NCBI GenBank assembly: GCA_029782365.1
Contig: JAKOUW010000228.1
Coordinates: 1-64,000 of the forward strand
Source of the DNA: Chloroflexota bacterium
GTDB taxonomy: Bacteria > Chloroflexota > Anaerolineae > Anaerolineales > UBA4823
Reading direction: 5' to 3'
DNA: 64,000 nt
Shown here: positions 7,279 through 15,249 of the stretch, in pieces
Numbering within the stretch: position 1 is the stretch's first letter
Layout: each line of letters opens with the position of its first letter
Made by a program: the position numbers and the translations under genes
Notes under the pieces: generated by a model
Seen by the model: the letters and a program-made list of their open reading frames with translations, nothing else
The model's database searches: none
Told to the model about the DNA's origin: nothing

Positions 7279-8655
7279 ATGAGCAAACCCATTGTCGCCC
7301 TGGTTGGGCGGCCCAACGTTGGCAAAAGCACCCTGTTCAACCGCCTGGTCGGTGAGCGTCTGGCTGTGGTCGATGAGACGCCCGGCACCACGCGCGACCG
7401 CCTGATGGCCGAAGGCGAATGGCTGGACACCGCGTTCTGGGTGATCGACACCGGCGGCATCGACCCAACACAGGTCGGCCCGGGGCGCAGCCTGCAGCCG
7501 CTCTCTGTCGGCTCGGCCGAGTTCGTCGAGCAGATCCGCCAGCAAGCCGAGCTGGCCATCGAAGACGCCGATGTCGTCTTGTTCGTTACCGACGCCGAAA
7601 GCGGCGTGACGGCCGCCGACCGCGAGGTGGCCGACATCCTGCGCCGCCACCAGCGCGAAGTGGACGGCGAGCTGCGCCCGCCCGTCTTCCTGGTGGTGAA
7701 CAAGGCCGACAGCACCGCCCGCCGCATGCAGGGCTACGAGTTCTACGAGCTGGGCCTGGGCGAGCCTTACACCATCTCGGCCCTGCACGGCACCGAGACC
7801 GGCGACCTGCTGGACGCAGTGGTGGCGGCCTTCAAAAACCGCCAGGCCGAGCCGGAAGACGACGATTCGGTGAAGATTGCCATCGTCGGCAAGCCCAACG
7901 TGGGCAAGTCCAGCCTGCTCAACCGCTTGCTGGGTGAGGAGCGCGCCATCGTCAGCCCGATCGCCGGCACCACGCGCGACGCCATCGACACCCACCTGAT
8001 CTTCAACGAAATCCCCGTCACGCTCATCGACACAGCCGGCATCCGCCGCCGCGGGCGCATCGAGCCGGGCGTGGAAAAGTACAGCGTGCTGCGCTCCTTC
8101 CAGGCCATCGAGCGGGCGGATGTCGCCTTGCTGGTGATCGACGCCGTCGAAGGCCTCAGCGCGCAGGATGCCCACATCGCCGGCTTCATCCTGGAAGCCT
8201 GGAAGTCGGTGGTGGTGGTGGTCAACAAGTGGGACGCCATCGAGAAAGACAATTACACCATGGAGAATTTCACCCGGCGCATTCGGCAAGACCTGAATTT
8301 CCTGGATTACGTGCCTATCCTGTTCATCTCAGCGCAAACAGGCCAGCGTGTCTCGCAGGTTTTGCCGACGGCCGTGCAGGTGCAGGAAGAGCGGCTGGCG
8401 CGCATCTCCACCTCGCAGATCAACCAGATCTTGCAAAAGGCCCAGGCCGAGCACGCCGCCCCCTCGCGCACCGGCCGCCCATTGAAAATGTACTACGGCA
8501 CCCAGGTGCGCAGCGACCCTCCGACCTTCCTGGTTTACGTCAACGATCCATCCCTGGCGCATTTTTCGTATATGCGTTTCCTGGAAAACAAGTTCCGCGA
8601 ATTTCATCCCTTCATGGGCACGCCGATCCGCATTGTACTGCGCCCCAGGCATTGA
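7279..8655 (+). CDS. der: Ribosome assembly GTPase Der (EngA)
   Basis: This 458-residue protein has two tandem Era-type GTPase domains and a C-terminal KH-like domain, the architecture unique to Der. Domain 1 has GRPNVGKSTLFNR (residues about 8-20), DTGG and NKAD. Domain 2 has GKPNVGKSSLLNR (about 204), DTAGIRRRGR and NKWD. The KH-like end includes KMYYGTQVRSDPPTFLVYVN. Der is needed for 50S subunit maturation. The ATG is preceded by AAGGAAG, and the gene starts 13 bp after cdaR, so it is probably co-transcribed with the c-di-AMP genes. Confidence 0.95.
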   Translation: MSKPIVALVGRPNVGKSTLFNRLVGERLAVVDETPGTTRDRLMAEGEWLDTAFWVIDTGGIDPTQVGPGRSLQPLSVGSAEFVEQIRQQAELAIEDADVVLFVTDAESGVTAADREVADILRRHQREVDGELRPPVFLVVNKADSTARRMQGYEFYELGLGEPYTISALHGTETGDLLDAVVAAFKNRQAEPEDDDSVKIAIVGKPNVGKSSLLNRLLGEERAIVSPIAGTTRDAIDTHLIFNEIPVTLIDTAGIRRRGRIEPGVEKYSVLRSFQAIERADVALLVIDAVEGLSAQDAHIAGFILEAWKSVVVVVNKWDAIEKDNYTMENFTRRIRQDLNFLDYVPILFISAQTGQRVSQVLPTAVQVQEERLARISTSQINQILQKAQAEHAAPSRTGRPLKMYYGTQVRSDPPTFLVYVNDPSLAHFSYMRFLENKFREFHPFMGTPIRIVLRPRH

Positions 8656-8720
8656 TCCACAGGGAATTTGGGAGGCGAACAGGCAGCCGTCCGTTCACCC
8701 CCCAGATTCATCTTGTTCCC

Positions 8721-8749
8721 TTGCCCAGGCCGCCAAGGGGTTTTATAAT
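8721..8749 (+). promoter_or_regulatory. Promoter of lepB
   Basis: TTGCCC (8721-8726) and TATAAT (8744-8749) are spaced by 17 nt in the short gap after der. Transcription would start near 8756, only about 13 nt before the chosen TTG start codon. This gives lepB-deoC and the genes after them their own start. Confidence 0.65.
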
Positions 8750-8768
8750 CCCTGGCAGTGAGGTACTT

Positions 8769-9374
8769 TTGGAAGAAACACATACAGAAACAACCACCGA
8801 GCCGCTGGAAGCTCAGGCGCCAGCGGCCGAAAACAATCTGCGCAGTGTCCTGCGCTTTTTAGCGGATCTGCTCGAAACCCTGATCTTATCGGTAGTCCTG
8901 TTCGTTGGCATCAACGCCATCACCGCCCGCGTGCGCGTCGACGGCTCCAGCATGGACCCAACGCTGGCCAACGGCGAATTTGTGCTGGTGAACAAGCTGG
9001 CTTACCGCCTGGGCTCTCCCGAGCGCGGCGACGTGATCGTCTTTTATTTCCCCCGCGACCCCAACCAGGAATATATCAAGCGGCTGATCGGCCTGCCCGG
9101 CGATGTGATTAAGATCGCCAACGGCCGGGTGTATGTCAACGGCCAGCAGCTCACCGAGCCTTACATCGCCGCCGAGCCGACCTACAGCGGCGAATGGACT
9201 GTCCCCCAGGGGCATTATTTTGTGCTGGGCGACAACCGCAATAACTCCTACGATTCGCACAATTGGGGCCCGGTGCCGGCCGATTACGTCATCGGAAAAT
9301 CCATTCTGATCTACTGGCCGATGGCGCGCTTTGGCTTGATCGAGCACATCCCTCTGCTGACACCCACGCCTTGA
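8769..9374 (+). CDS. lepB: Signal peptidase I
   Basis: This membrane-bound serine protease removes signal peptides from exported proteins. It has one transmembrane segment at about residues 36-52. The catalytic serine lies in VDGSSMDPTL (Ser61), the general-base lysine in YIKRLIGLPGD (Lys104), and the box GDNRNNSYDSHNWGPV is in the C-terminal half. All are intact. The length of 201 residues is normal for a Gram-positive-like enzyme. I chose the TTG at 8769 because GAGG lies 5 nt upstream and a good promoter ends just before it; the open frame upstream overlaps der and shows no similarity. Many substrates are encoded in this window. Confidence 0.92.
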   Translation: MEETHTETTTEPLEAQAPAAENNLRSVLRFLADLLETLILSVVLFVGINAITARVRVDGSSMDPTLANGEFVLVNKLAYRLGSPERGDVIVFYFPRDPNQEYIKRLIGLPGDVIKIANGRVYVNGQQLTEPYIAAEPTYSGEWTVPQGHYFVLGDNRNNSYDSHNWGPVPADYVIGKSILIYWPMARFGLIEHIPLLTPTP

Positions 9375-9382
9375 GAGAGCGC

Positions 9383-10153
9383 ATGAATACAACTTTTTTC
9401 GCAAACCTGGCCAGCCTGGCCGAAACATACGATCACCAGCTCCCTGAGCTGCCGCCGCTCCTGCCCGTCCCGCCGGGCGCAGCCATCGCTGGCTGGATTG
9501 ACCACACCCTGCTCAAGCCCGAGGCCACCCCGGTGCAGGTGGAGCAGCTGTGCCGCGAGGCGCTGGAGTACCGCTTTGCCGCCGTGTGCGTCAACGCCGG
9601 CTACATCGGGCAGGTAGCCCACCTGCTGAGCGGTTCGCCGGTGATGGCCTGCAGCGTGGTGGGCTTTCCACTGGGCGCCACCAGCGCTTCGACCAAGGCG
9701 TTCGAGACGCTCAACTGCCTGGAGGCGGGCGCGCAGGAAATCGACATGGTAATCCACATCGGCAGGTTGAAAGCGGCCGCCTACCCGGAGGTGCTGGCCG
9801 ACATCCAGGGCGTGGTGCAGGTGGCGCACGCCGGCGGTGCGCAGGTCAAAGTGATCATCGAAACCTGCCTGCTGACGCGGCAGGAGAAAATCCTGGCTTG
9901 CCTGTTGAGCAGGGAAGCTGGCGCCGATTTCGTCAAAACTTCCACTGGATTCGCGAGCGGCGGCGCTGCCGCTGACGACATCGACCTGATGCGGCGGGTG
10001 GTAGGCGCTGGGCTGGGCGTCAAGGCCTCCGGCGGTGTGCGTTCTTACCAGGATGCCCTGGCCATGATCCAGGCGGGCGCTACCCGCATCGGCACCAGCT
10101 CGGGCATCAAAATCGTGCAAGAGTCGCAATCTCAATCGACGGAGACAGCATGA
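9383..10153 (+). CDS. deoC: Deoxyribose-phosphate aldolase
   Basis: The enzyme splits 2-deoxyribose 5-phosphate into glyceraldehyde 3-phosphate and acetaldehyde in deoxynucleoside salvage. The Schiff-base lysine lies in FVKTSTGF (Lys185), the second lysine in VKASGGVR (Lys214), and the acid residue in EIDMVIHIG (Asp121). All catalytic positions are present. At 256 residues it is slightly longer than the family because of an N-terminal extension of about 35 residues before IDHTLLKP. The ATG at 9383 follows GAGAGAGCGC, 8 bp after lepB, and its last 4 bp overlap the next gene (ATGA). Confidence 0.95.
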   Translation: MNTTFFANLASLAETYDHQLPELPPLLPVPPGAAIAGWIDHTLLKPEATPVQVEQLCREALEYRFAAVCVNAGYIGQVAHLLSGSPVMACSVVGFPLGATSASTKAFETLNCLEAGAQEIDMVIHIGRLKAAAYPEVLADIQGVVQVAHAGGAQVKVIIETCLLTRQEKILACLLSREAGADFVKTSTGFASGGAAADDIDLMRRVVGAGLGVKASGGVRSYQDALAMIQAGATRIGTSSGIKIVQESQSQSTETA

Positions 10154-10437
10154 GCGAAACCCCTGCGCCCTCAGAAAAGCCTGATTACACCCTGCCTTGC
10201 TCCGAATGCCACTCCGGTGTGATGCACCTGCGCTATATCACCTACTTCACCTGGCTGAACGAAGAGTTAGTCACGGTGCCCAATTTTCCGGCCTGGGTGT
10301 GCGATGTGTGCGGGCGGCGCGAGTACGATTCGCGCGCTGTAAGCTGGTTGAATACCCTGCTCAACCCATCCGCCGGCCGCCGCCCGGCCCGGCGCGGCAA
10401 GACCAAGCCCTCTGATCTCGACCGCCCGCGTCCCTGA
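10150..10437 (+). CDS. YgiT-type zinc finger protein
   Basis: This 95-residue protein has two CxxC pairs, C17/C20 (LPCSECHSG) and C51/C54 (WVCDVCGRRE). The second is followed by a hydrophobic helix typical of the YgiT/MqsA-type zinc finger. The C-terminus is basic and Arg/Pro-rich. In MqsA this finger is the toxin-binding half of an antitoxin, but the DNA-binding half is missing here and no toxin-like gene is adjacent. It is translationally coupled to deoC. Function unknown. Confidence 0.75.
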   Translation: MSETPAPSEKPDYTLPCSECHSGVMHLRYITYFTWLNEELVTVPNFPAWVCDVCGRREYDSRAVSWLNTLLNPSAGRRPARRGKTKPSDLDRPRP

Positions 10438-10461
10438 TTCTGCTCACGGAGAGTAGCCCGC

Positions 10462-10983
10462 ATGGTCCAACCGCTGATCTCGCGCAACATTTCTGCAGAA
10501 TTCCTGACCCACAATCACTACATTTTCGGCCAGGTCAAGGTCACCAACACTGGTCTGCTGGGCTACCTCGCGGATCCTCACTACTCGCACGTGGAAATCA
10601 ACGACGCCTCCACCGCGCGCATCCTCAAGCCTGATAAAGTGACCAATTATGCGGAAACGCTTTTCCTGGTGAAAAAACAGATCTTTGCCATTTGCGTGGC
10701 CAAGCGTGAATATGTCGGCACGGCCGGGCGCGCCGGTTATAACCGCCTGTTCCAATACCCGGTGGTGGTGACCACCCCGGTATACGAAATCCAGGGTACG
10801 CTGGAATGGTCAGGGCGCTTTGAATTTTCGGTGATCATGTCCGACGGCAGCAACCCATTCCTGTCCTTGTATGACGCGAAAATCAACGCCTTCTTATTCC
10901 CGGCGCTCAGCATTGAAAGCCCGGTGATCTTGCTCAACCGCAATTACGTCGATTCGCTCTCGACCGCCAAGGCTGCCACGTAA
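10462..10983 (+). CDS. Conserved-looking protein of unknown function (possibly DUF6812-like)
   Basis: The product has 173 residues, no signal peptide and no membrane segment. It is rich in beta-strand-like stretches (NHYIFGQVKVTNTGLLGYL, VYEIQGTLEWSGRFEFSVI). The composition and gene-like third-position bias match its neighbours, and GGAGAG lies 9 nt before the ATG. It ends the lepB-deoC transcription unit. I cannot assign a function. The DUF6812 suggestion is from memory of Chloroflexota proteins with a similar EVxGTLEWSG stretch and is weak. Confidence 0.65.
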   Translation: MVQPLISRNISAEFLTHNHYIFGQVKVTNTGLLGYLADPHYSHVEINDASTARILKPDKVTNYAETLFLVKKQIFAICVAKREYVGTAGRAGYNRLFQYPVVVTTPVYEIQGTLEWSGRFEFSVIMSDGSNPFLSLYDAKINAFLFPALSIESPVILLNRNYVDSLSTAKAAT

Positions 10984-11011
10984 TTAAAGCGGCGGCGCCA
11001 CTCTGCCCGTT

Positions 11012-11533
11012 TTACTGCAAATTCCACAGGTACAAAGCCGACAGCGATTTGCTGTCTTGAATCTCGCCCTGGCTGACCAGGTCGCGCACGTGCTTGACCG
11101 GCACGCGTTCCACCGCCAGGAACTCGTCCTCATCGCCCGGCAGGGGGTCAGGATACAGATCAGAGGCCAGGAATACGTGCATATACTCGGTGGAATAACC
11201 TGGCGCCAGGAAAAAATTCCCCAGCTTGATCATCTGCCGTGCGCCCATGCCGGTCTCCTCGCGCACTTCGCGCGCCGCGCACACCTCGGGCAACTCGCCC
11301 GGGTTCAAGGTGCCTGCCGGCAGCTCCAACAGCTTGCGCCCTGCCGCGTGACGATACTGGCGCACGAACCACACCTGGCCCTGCTCATCCACCGGTAAAA
11401 TCGTGACCGCGCCAACGTGCTGCACAATGTCCAGGTTCAGGAGCTGCCCATCCGGAGCGCGCACCTGATCTCGGCTCACGCTGAAAGCCCTGCCTGTGTA
11501 CATAATCTCAGAATTGACCTTTTCAAACTCCAT
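11012..11533 (-). CDS. NUDIX hydrolase, ADP-ribose pyrophosphatase type
   Basis: This 173-residue enzyme has a perfect NUDIX box, built from GTLNPGE, then REVREETGM. It is preceded by ELPAG, and a downstream FFLAPGYSTEYMHVFLA segment is typical of ADP-ribose/sugar-nucleotide pyrophosphatases. These convert ADP-ribose to AMP and ribose 5-phosphate. A substrate match is expected but not proven. It lies downstream of, and on the same strand as, a LysM lipoprotein, from which it is separated by a terminator. Confidence 0.88.
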   Translation of the reverse strand: MEFEKVNSEIMYTGRAFSVSRDQVRAPDGQLLNLDIVQHVGAVTILPVDEQGQVWFVRQYRHAAGRKLLELPAGTLNPGELPEVCAAREVREETGMGARQMIKLGNFFLAPGYSTEYMHVFLASDLYPDPLPGDEDEFLAVERVPVKHVRDLVSQGEIQDSKSLSALYLWNLQ

Positions 11534-11546
11534 ACGACTCCTCGAT

Positions 11547-11582
11547 AAAAAAATTCTGCGGGCGAATGATACCCGCAGAATT
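11547..11582 (-). terminator. Terminator of the LysM lipoprotein gene
   Basis: AATTCTGCGGG (11552-11562) pairs perfectly with CCCGCAGAATT (11572-11582) across a 9-nt loop. On the reverse strand it is followed by a run of T. It closes the gene ending at 11606 and separates it from the NUDIX gene. Confidence 0.85.
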
Positions 11583-11605
11583 GTTGTTGGAGAAAAGAGC
11601 CCTTT

Positions 11606-12322
11606 TCAGGGGATATTCAATATCTGCCCGGAAGTCAGCGTATAAGGAGCAGACAGGTTGTTGGCGGCAGCGATCACCTCTGGCCGTACATCGCCGAACT
11701 TGCAGGCGATGCCGTAAATGGTGTCGCCGGCTGTCACGGTGTACTTGGCAGGGTGCGCCTTCAGGACGCGGTCAGAAACGAAGGGATGCCCGGTGGTGGG
11801 GATCTTCAATACAGTGCCAGCGCCGACTACCGAGGTGCTGCCCAGGCCGTTCAACGAAAGCAGCTCGTACTGGTCAACGTTGAAGCGGCGAGCGATGCAG
11901 AACGGATGCTCTCCCTTTTGCAAAGCGTACGTTGCCGGGTTAGGGCCAGCAGTCGGCAGTACCTGGGTAGACGCTGCAACTGGGGCAGTGGTTGGCTGAG
12001 GGTTGTTTTGGATTTCCACCACGCCCGCGGTGGGCTGCACAGCGGGTGTTTCCGTTGCGGCGGGCTGCGGGGTCGCCTGTTCGCCTACCACCTGGGTGCC
12101 CATATCCGGCGCGGCGGTGGGCGTGGTCAAATTTTCGAAAATTCCCATATTCTGGGTGCCTTCCGGTGTCGGCACAGAGAAACCCGCATCGCCTGCCTGG
12201 GTGCCTACGGCAACGGTAGCGGTGCTTTTCGAGCGCGTGCAAGCAGACAGCGCTATCACCAGTACAACCGCAATCAATCCAGTCAGTACCATCTTCGAAA
12301 TGCGCTTAATTTTCATCTTCAT
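11606..12322 (-). CDS. LysM-domain lipoprotein
   Basis: The 238-residue precursor has a lipoprotein signal peptide: basic start MKMKIKR, hydrophobic core, lipobox LSAC with Cys28. About 85 residues of Thr/Pro/Ala-rich linker follow. Two LysM motifs complete the protein, about 132-176 (YALQKGEHPFCIARRFNVD) and 192-238 (YTVTAGDTIYGIACKFGDV). LysM binds N-acetylglucosamine polymers, so this is a lipid-anchored peptidoglycan-binding surface protein with no catalytic domain. Both LysM copies carry a Cys at the same helix position (FCIARRF, GIACKF), which could form a disulfide. AGGAGACG precedes the start. Confidence 0.9.
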   Translation of the reverse strand: MKMKIKRISKMVLTGLIAVVLVIALSACTRSKSTATVAVGTQAGDAGFSVPTPEGTQNMGIFENLTTPTAAPDMGTQVVGEQATPQPAATETPAVQPTAGVVEIQNNPQPTTAPVAASTQVLPTAGPNPATYALQKGEHPFCIARRFNVDQYELLSLNGLGSTSVVGAGTVLKIPTTGHPFVSDRVLKAHPAKYTVTAGDTIYGIACKFGDVRPEVIAAANNLSAPYTLTSGQILNIP

Positions 12323-12458
12323 CGTCTCCTATCATCCTTTTGCAGCCCAATTCGGTGTTGCTCTGGACAAAATTTTCCCCGCACAGGGGACATTTGTATG
12401 ATACTAGCACAATCCGGAAATACCGTCAAGCGAAAGTGAAAAATAATACCAGGAGGCA

Positions 12459-12467
12459 TGATAGAAT
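12459..12467 (+). promoter_or_regulatory. Extended -10 promoter of the thiolase gene
   Basis: TGATAGAAT matches TGnTAnAAT. There is no good -35 box upstream. The predicted start is near 12474, which leaves a leader of about 24 nt containing AGAGGAG before the ATG at 12498. The same core, CATGATAGAAT, recurs at 26500-26510. Confidence 0.5.
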
Positions 12468-12497
12468 CGTTGATGATCTTTCGAAGAGGAGTTATCT

Positions 12498-13715
12498 ATG
12501 CCCGAAGCTGTCATCATTGATGCTGTCCGCACGCCGATTGGCGCGCTGGGCGGCGTGCTGGCCTCCGTCCGTCCCGATGACCTGGCCGCCCACATCTTAA
12601 AAGCCCTGCTGGCCCGCACCCGCCTCGACCCAACTCTGGTGGAAGAGGTGTACCTGGGATGCGCCAATCAGGCCGGTGAAGACAACCGCAACGTGGCGCG
12701 CATGGCAACTCTGCTGGCTGGCCTGCCGGTGGAAGTGCCGGCGGTCACGTTCAACCGCCTGTGCGCGTCTGGCATGGCCGCCATCAACGCCGCGGCGCGC
12801 GCCATCCGAGCAGGGGATGGCGATATTTACATCGCCGGCGGTGTGGAAAGTATGTCGCGCGCCCCCTATTCTCTGCCCAAGGCAGAGAAGGGCTTCTCCT
12901 TTGGCAACCTGACCGCCTGGGACACAGCCCTGGGCTGGCGCTACCCCAACCCCAAGATGCAAGAAATGTACGGCACCGAACAGATGGGCGAGACTGCCGA
13001 AAATATCGCCGAGCTGATGCCCCAGATTACCCGCCAGGCTCAGGATGCCTTCAGCGTCGAAAGCCACCGCAGGGCGATTGCGGCCATCGACTCTGGCAAG
13101 TTTGCCGAGGAAATTGCGCCGCTCTCAATCCCGCAAAAAAAGGGCGAGCCTCTCGTGGTGGATACCGATGAGCGCCCGCGGCGCGATACCAGCCTGGAAT
13201 CGCTGGCCAGGCTGCAGCCCGCTTTCCGCAAGGGCGGCAGCGTCACCGCCGGCAACTCGTCCGGCCTGAACGACGGTGCGGCGGCAGTGCTCCTGATGAG
13301 CGACAGCCGGGCTACTGCGCTGGGATACAAGCCGCTGGCGCGTGTGGTCGCCAGTGCCGCAGCCGGCATCGCCCCTCGCCTCATGGGGCTGGGGCCGGTG
13401 TATTCCACCCGCAAAGCGCTGCAGCGCGCCGGCCTGGAGATTGACCAGGTTGGCCTGGTCGAGGTCAACGAGGCCTTTGCCGTGCAGACCCTGGCGGTGA
13501 TGCAGGAACTCGGCCTGCCGCACGAGCGCACCAACGTCAACGGCGGGGCGATTGCCCTGGGACATCCTCTGGGATGTTCGGGGGCGCGCATCCTCACTAC
13601 CTTACTGCATGAAATGCGCCGGCGCGCGCCTGCCGCAGCTCGCCCTTATTACGGCTTAGCCGGGTTGTGCGTGGGCGTTGGCCAGGGCGAGACGATCATC
13701 GTGGAAATGCTCTAA
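12498..13715 (+). CDS. Thiolase family acyl-CoA acetyltransferase
   Basis: This 405-residue thiolase II-type enzyme has the nucleophile Cys89 in NRLCASGM, the His of GHPLGCSG near 356 and the second Cys in GLCVGVGQG near 391. All are intact, so it should cleave or condense acyl-CoA with acetyl-CoA. The stretch GCANQAGEDNRNVARMA is typical of the 3-oxoadipyl-CoA thiolase (PcaF/PaaJ) branch rather than of simple acetoacetyl-CoA thiolases. However, no aromatic-degradation genes lie nearby. It is a single gene between two LysM genes on the other strand and ends in a strong terminator. The family is certain; the substrate is not. Confidence 0.92.
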   Translation: MPEAVIIDAVRTPIGALGGVLASVRPDDLAAHILKALLARTRLDPTLVEEVYLGCANQAGEDNRNVARMATLLAGLPVEVPAVTFNRLCASGMAAINAAARAIRAGDGDIYIAGGVESMSRAPYSLPKAEKGFSFGNLTAWDTALGWRYPNPKMQEMYGTEQMGETAENIAELMPQITRQAQDAFSVESHRRAIAAIDSGKFAEEIAPLSIPQKKGEPLVVDTDERPRRDTSLESLARLQPAFRKGGSVTAGNSSGLNDGAAAVLLMSDSRATALGYKPLARVVASAAAGIAPRLMGLGPVYSTRKALQRAGLEIDQVGLVEVNEAFAVQTLAVMQELGLPHERTNVNGGAIALGHPLGCSGARILTTLLHEMRRRAPAAARPYYGLAGLCVGVGQGETIIVEML

Positions 13716-13735
13716 TCCCACTGATAATGAACCAA

Positions 13736-13768
13736 CAAAAAACCGGACTCGAAAGTCCGGTTTTTTGT
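13736..13768. terminator. Bidirectional terminator between thiolase and LysM genes
   Basis: The perfect stem CAAAAAACCGGACT / AGTCCGGTTTTTTG closes on the tetraloop CGAA. It has a T tract on either strand, so it serves both the forward thiolase and the reverse LysM gene ending at 13774. Confidence 0.9.
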
Positions 13769-13773
13769 TTCGA

Positions 13774-14538
13774 TCAGGGTTTGGTCGTGGGGGTAGCGCT
13801 CGGCTTAGGTGTGCTTGACGCCTGCGGCAGAACCGTGGGCAGCACCGTGCCCACCGTGGCGGTCGGAACCGGAGTGGCGATATTTACCGGGATTTTAATG
13901 ATCTGCCCGGCTTTGATATCGTTGGCGTTGGTGATCGTCGGGTTAGCCTTCAAGATCTGGTCCACCGTGCTGTTGAAGCGCACGGCCAGTGCTTCGAGCG
14001 AATCGCCAGCGACGATCGTGTAGTTCACCAGCGTCCCAGGGCGGATGCCGGTCGGCAGTGGTGTGGCTGTGGGCAGCTTGGTATCGGGGGCAGGGATAAT
14101 GATCTTGTCGCCCACGTGGATCACCAGGGTAGTTGGATCAATTGTGGGGTTGAGCGCCAGCAGAATTTGCAGGCTTGTATTGAACTTCGTAGCGATGGTT
14201 AACAAATTATCGCCTTCCACCACTACATACACGGATGGACCCGAAGGGGTTGGAGAAGGCGTGATGGTCGGGGTGTCTGTAGGTGGCAGAGATGTATTGG
14301 TCGGGGTGGCAGTGGGGGTCGAGGTTGAAGTGCTGGTGGGTGTAAATGTTTGCGTCGGGGTTGGTGTCTGCGATGGGAACAAAGAAAAACCTTCTTTGGA
14401 TGGGGACAACCACCAGAATATCAACAAGACAGCGGCGATCACCAGCACCACGAAGGAAACGATCAGCAGGATTAATGACTGCTGTCTTTGCTTGCGGTAG
14501 CCATCGATCACACTTTGGGGGGTTTCTTTTTCAGGCAT
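13774..14538 (-). CDS. Membrane-anchored LysM protein
   Basis: This 254-residue protein has a short cytoplasmic tail with RKQRQQ and one transmembrane helix (about 22-44, LILLIVSFVVLVIAAVLLIF). A Thr/Pro/Ser linker of about 50 residues follows. Two LysM motifs come next, about 103-148 (YVVVEGDNLLTIATKFNTS) and 168-214 (YTIVAGDSLEALAVRFNST), and then another Thr/Pro tail. It probably sits on the outer face of the membrane and binds peptidoglycan. There is no enzymatic domain. It resembles the lipoprotein at 11606-12322 but uses a TM anchor. A perfect dyad overlaps its predicted transcription start, so expression is likely controlled. Confidence 0.88.
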   Translation of the reverse strand: MPEKETPQSVIDGYRKQRQQSLILLIVSFVVLVIAAVLLIFWWLSPSKEGFSLFPSQTPTPTQTFTPTSTSTSTPTATPTNTSLPPTDTPTITPSPTPSGPSVYVVVEGDNLLTIATKFNTSLQILLALNPTIDPTTLVIHVGDKIIIPAPDTKLPTATPLPTGIRPGTLVNYTIVAGDSLEALAVRFNSTVDQILKANPTITNANDIKAGQIIKIPVNIATPVPTATVGTVLPTVLPQASSTPKPSATPTTKP

Positions 14539-14597
14539 AAATTTCCTCTAGAGAGTCGGGACTAAATATAGAACGTTACTTTCCTCAGTTTGGTTCC

Positions 14598-14653
14598 ATT
14601 TCACCACAGGTGAAATTCACGGTATTCTAACCTATTTTTCATCTGAATGGCAA
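14598..14653 (-). promoter_or_regulatory. Promoter of the LysM gene with an operator-like dyad
   Basis: On the reverse strand, TTGCCA (14653-14648) and TAGAAT (14629-14624) are spaced by 18 nt. Directly downstream, covering about +1 to +20, lies a perfect dyad, ATTTCACC-aca-GGTGAAAT (14598-14616). A further half-site AGGTGAAA occurs near 14691. This is a classic repressor position. The regulator is unknown. Confidence 0.6.
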
Positions 14654-14730
14654 CCTATTTCCGCACAGCCACCTCGGTACTATCTTCGGCCAGGTGAAAC
14701 TGACTTTTTTTGCTCGATCGGCCCCTGACA

Positions 14731-15249
14731 TCACTGGCTGACCAGGGCACAGCCGTAAGCCGGCGTCTCGGCGGTTGGCGGCTGGCGGTTTTCGATCAAT
14801 GCCTGCACAGCTTCGGCCAGGAAATGGCGCCTGGCTGTTTTTTGGCGAAAGGTGACATCATCGATCGCGCCGCGGTACTGCAAAACACCATCCCTATCCA
14901 ACACAAAAACCTGGGGTGTCACCTGCGCCCCAAACAGGTTGACCAGCGCATGGTCAGGATCAAAGAAAATCTGGGAATGCCCCCCGGCGCTGGCCGCTTG
15001 CCGGATATCTGCAGATGTTTCGTTGGAGTTAACCGCCACCGGCGCCACAACCACCTGCTCGCCCCAGGCTGACTTCAATGCTAGAAGTTCCCGGTCGCCG
15101 CGCTCTGCCCACGGGCATTCGGCCGACCAGATGTACACTACCACAATGCGTCCCTGGTATTCGCGCAGATGATGTTCAACGCCGTCGATTTCGCGCAGGA
15201 TAAAATCGGGCGCTTTGTGATGCAAGTCGAGATAATTTATGGAATCCAT
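14731..15249 (-). CDS. Redoxin (AhpC/TSA-thioredoxin-like) protein
   Basis: This 172-residue protein has a thioredoxin fold. The order APDFILREIDG, VVVYIWSAECPWAERGD and VTPQVFVLDRDGVLQYRG is that of AhpC/TSA and TlpA-like redoxins. The active-site region has a single cysteine, Cys45 in ECPWA, where thioredoxins have CxxC. The only other conserved-looking cysteine is in the C-terminal YGCAL. There is no signal peptide, so it is probably cytoplasmic. A one-Cys peroxidase or thiol-transfer role is plausible. Its start overlaps the end of the propeller gene by 13 bp, which implies co-expression. Confidence 0.8.
   Translation of the reverse strand: MDSINYLDLHHKAPDFILREIDGVEHHLREYQGRIVVVYIWSAECPWAERGDRELLALKSAWGEQVVVAPVAVNSNETSADIRQAASAGGHSQIFFDPDHALVNLFGAQVTPQVFVLDRDGVLQYRGAIDDVTFRQKTARRHFLAEAVQALIENRQPPTAETPAYGCALVSQ

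Noticed and set aside
7243..8289. 348-codon open frame opposite der
   Set aside because: It is antisense to a certain der gene, has low-complexity His/Asp/Gly-rich sequence and no family similarity. It is a shadow of GC-rich codon usage.
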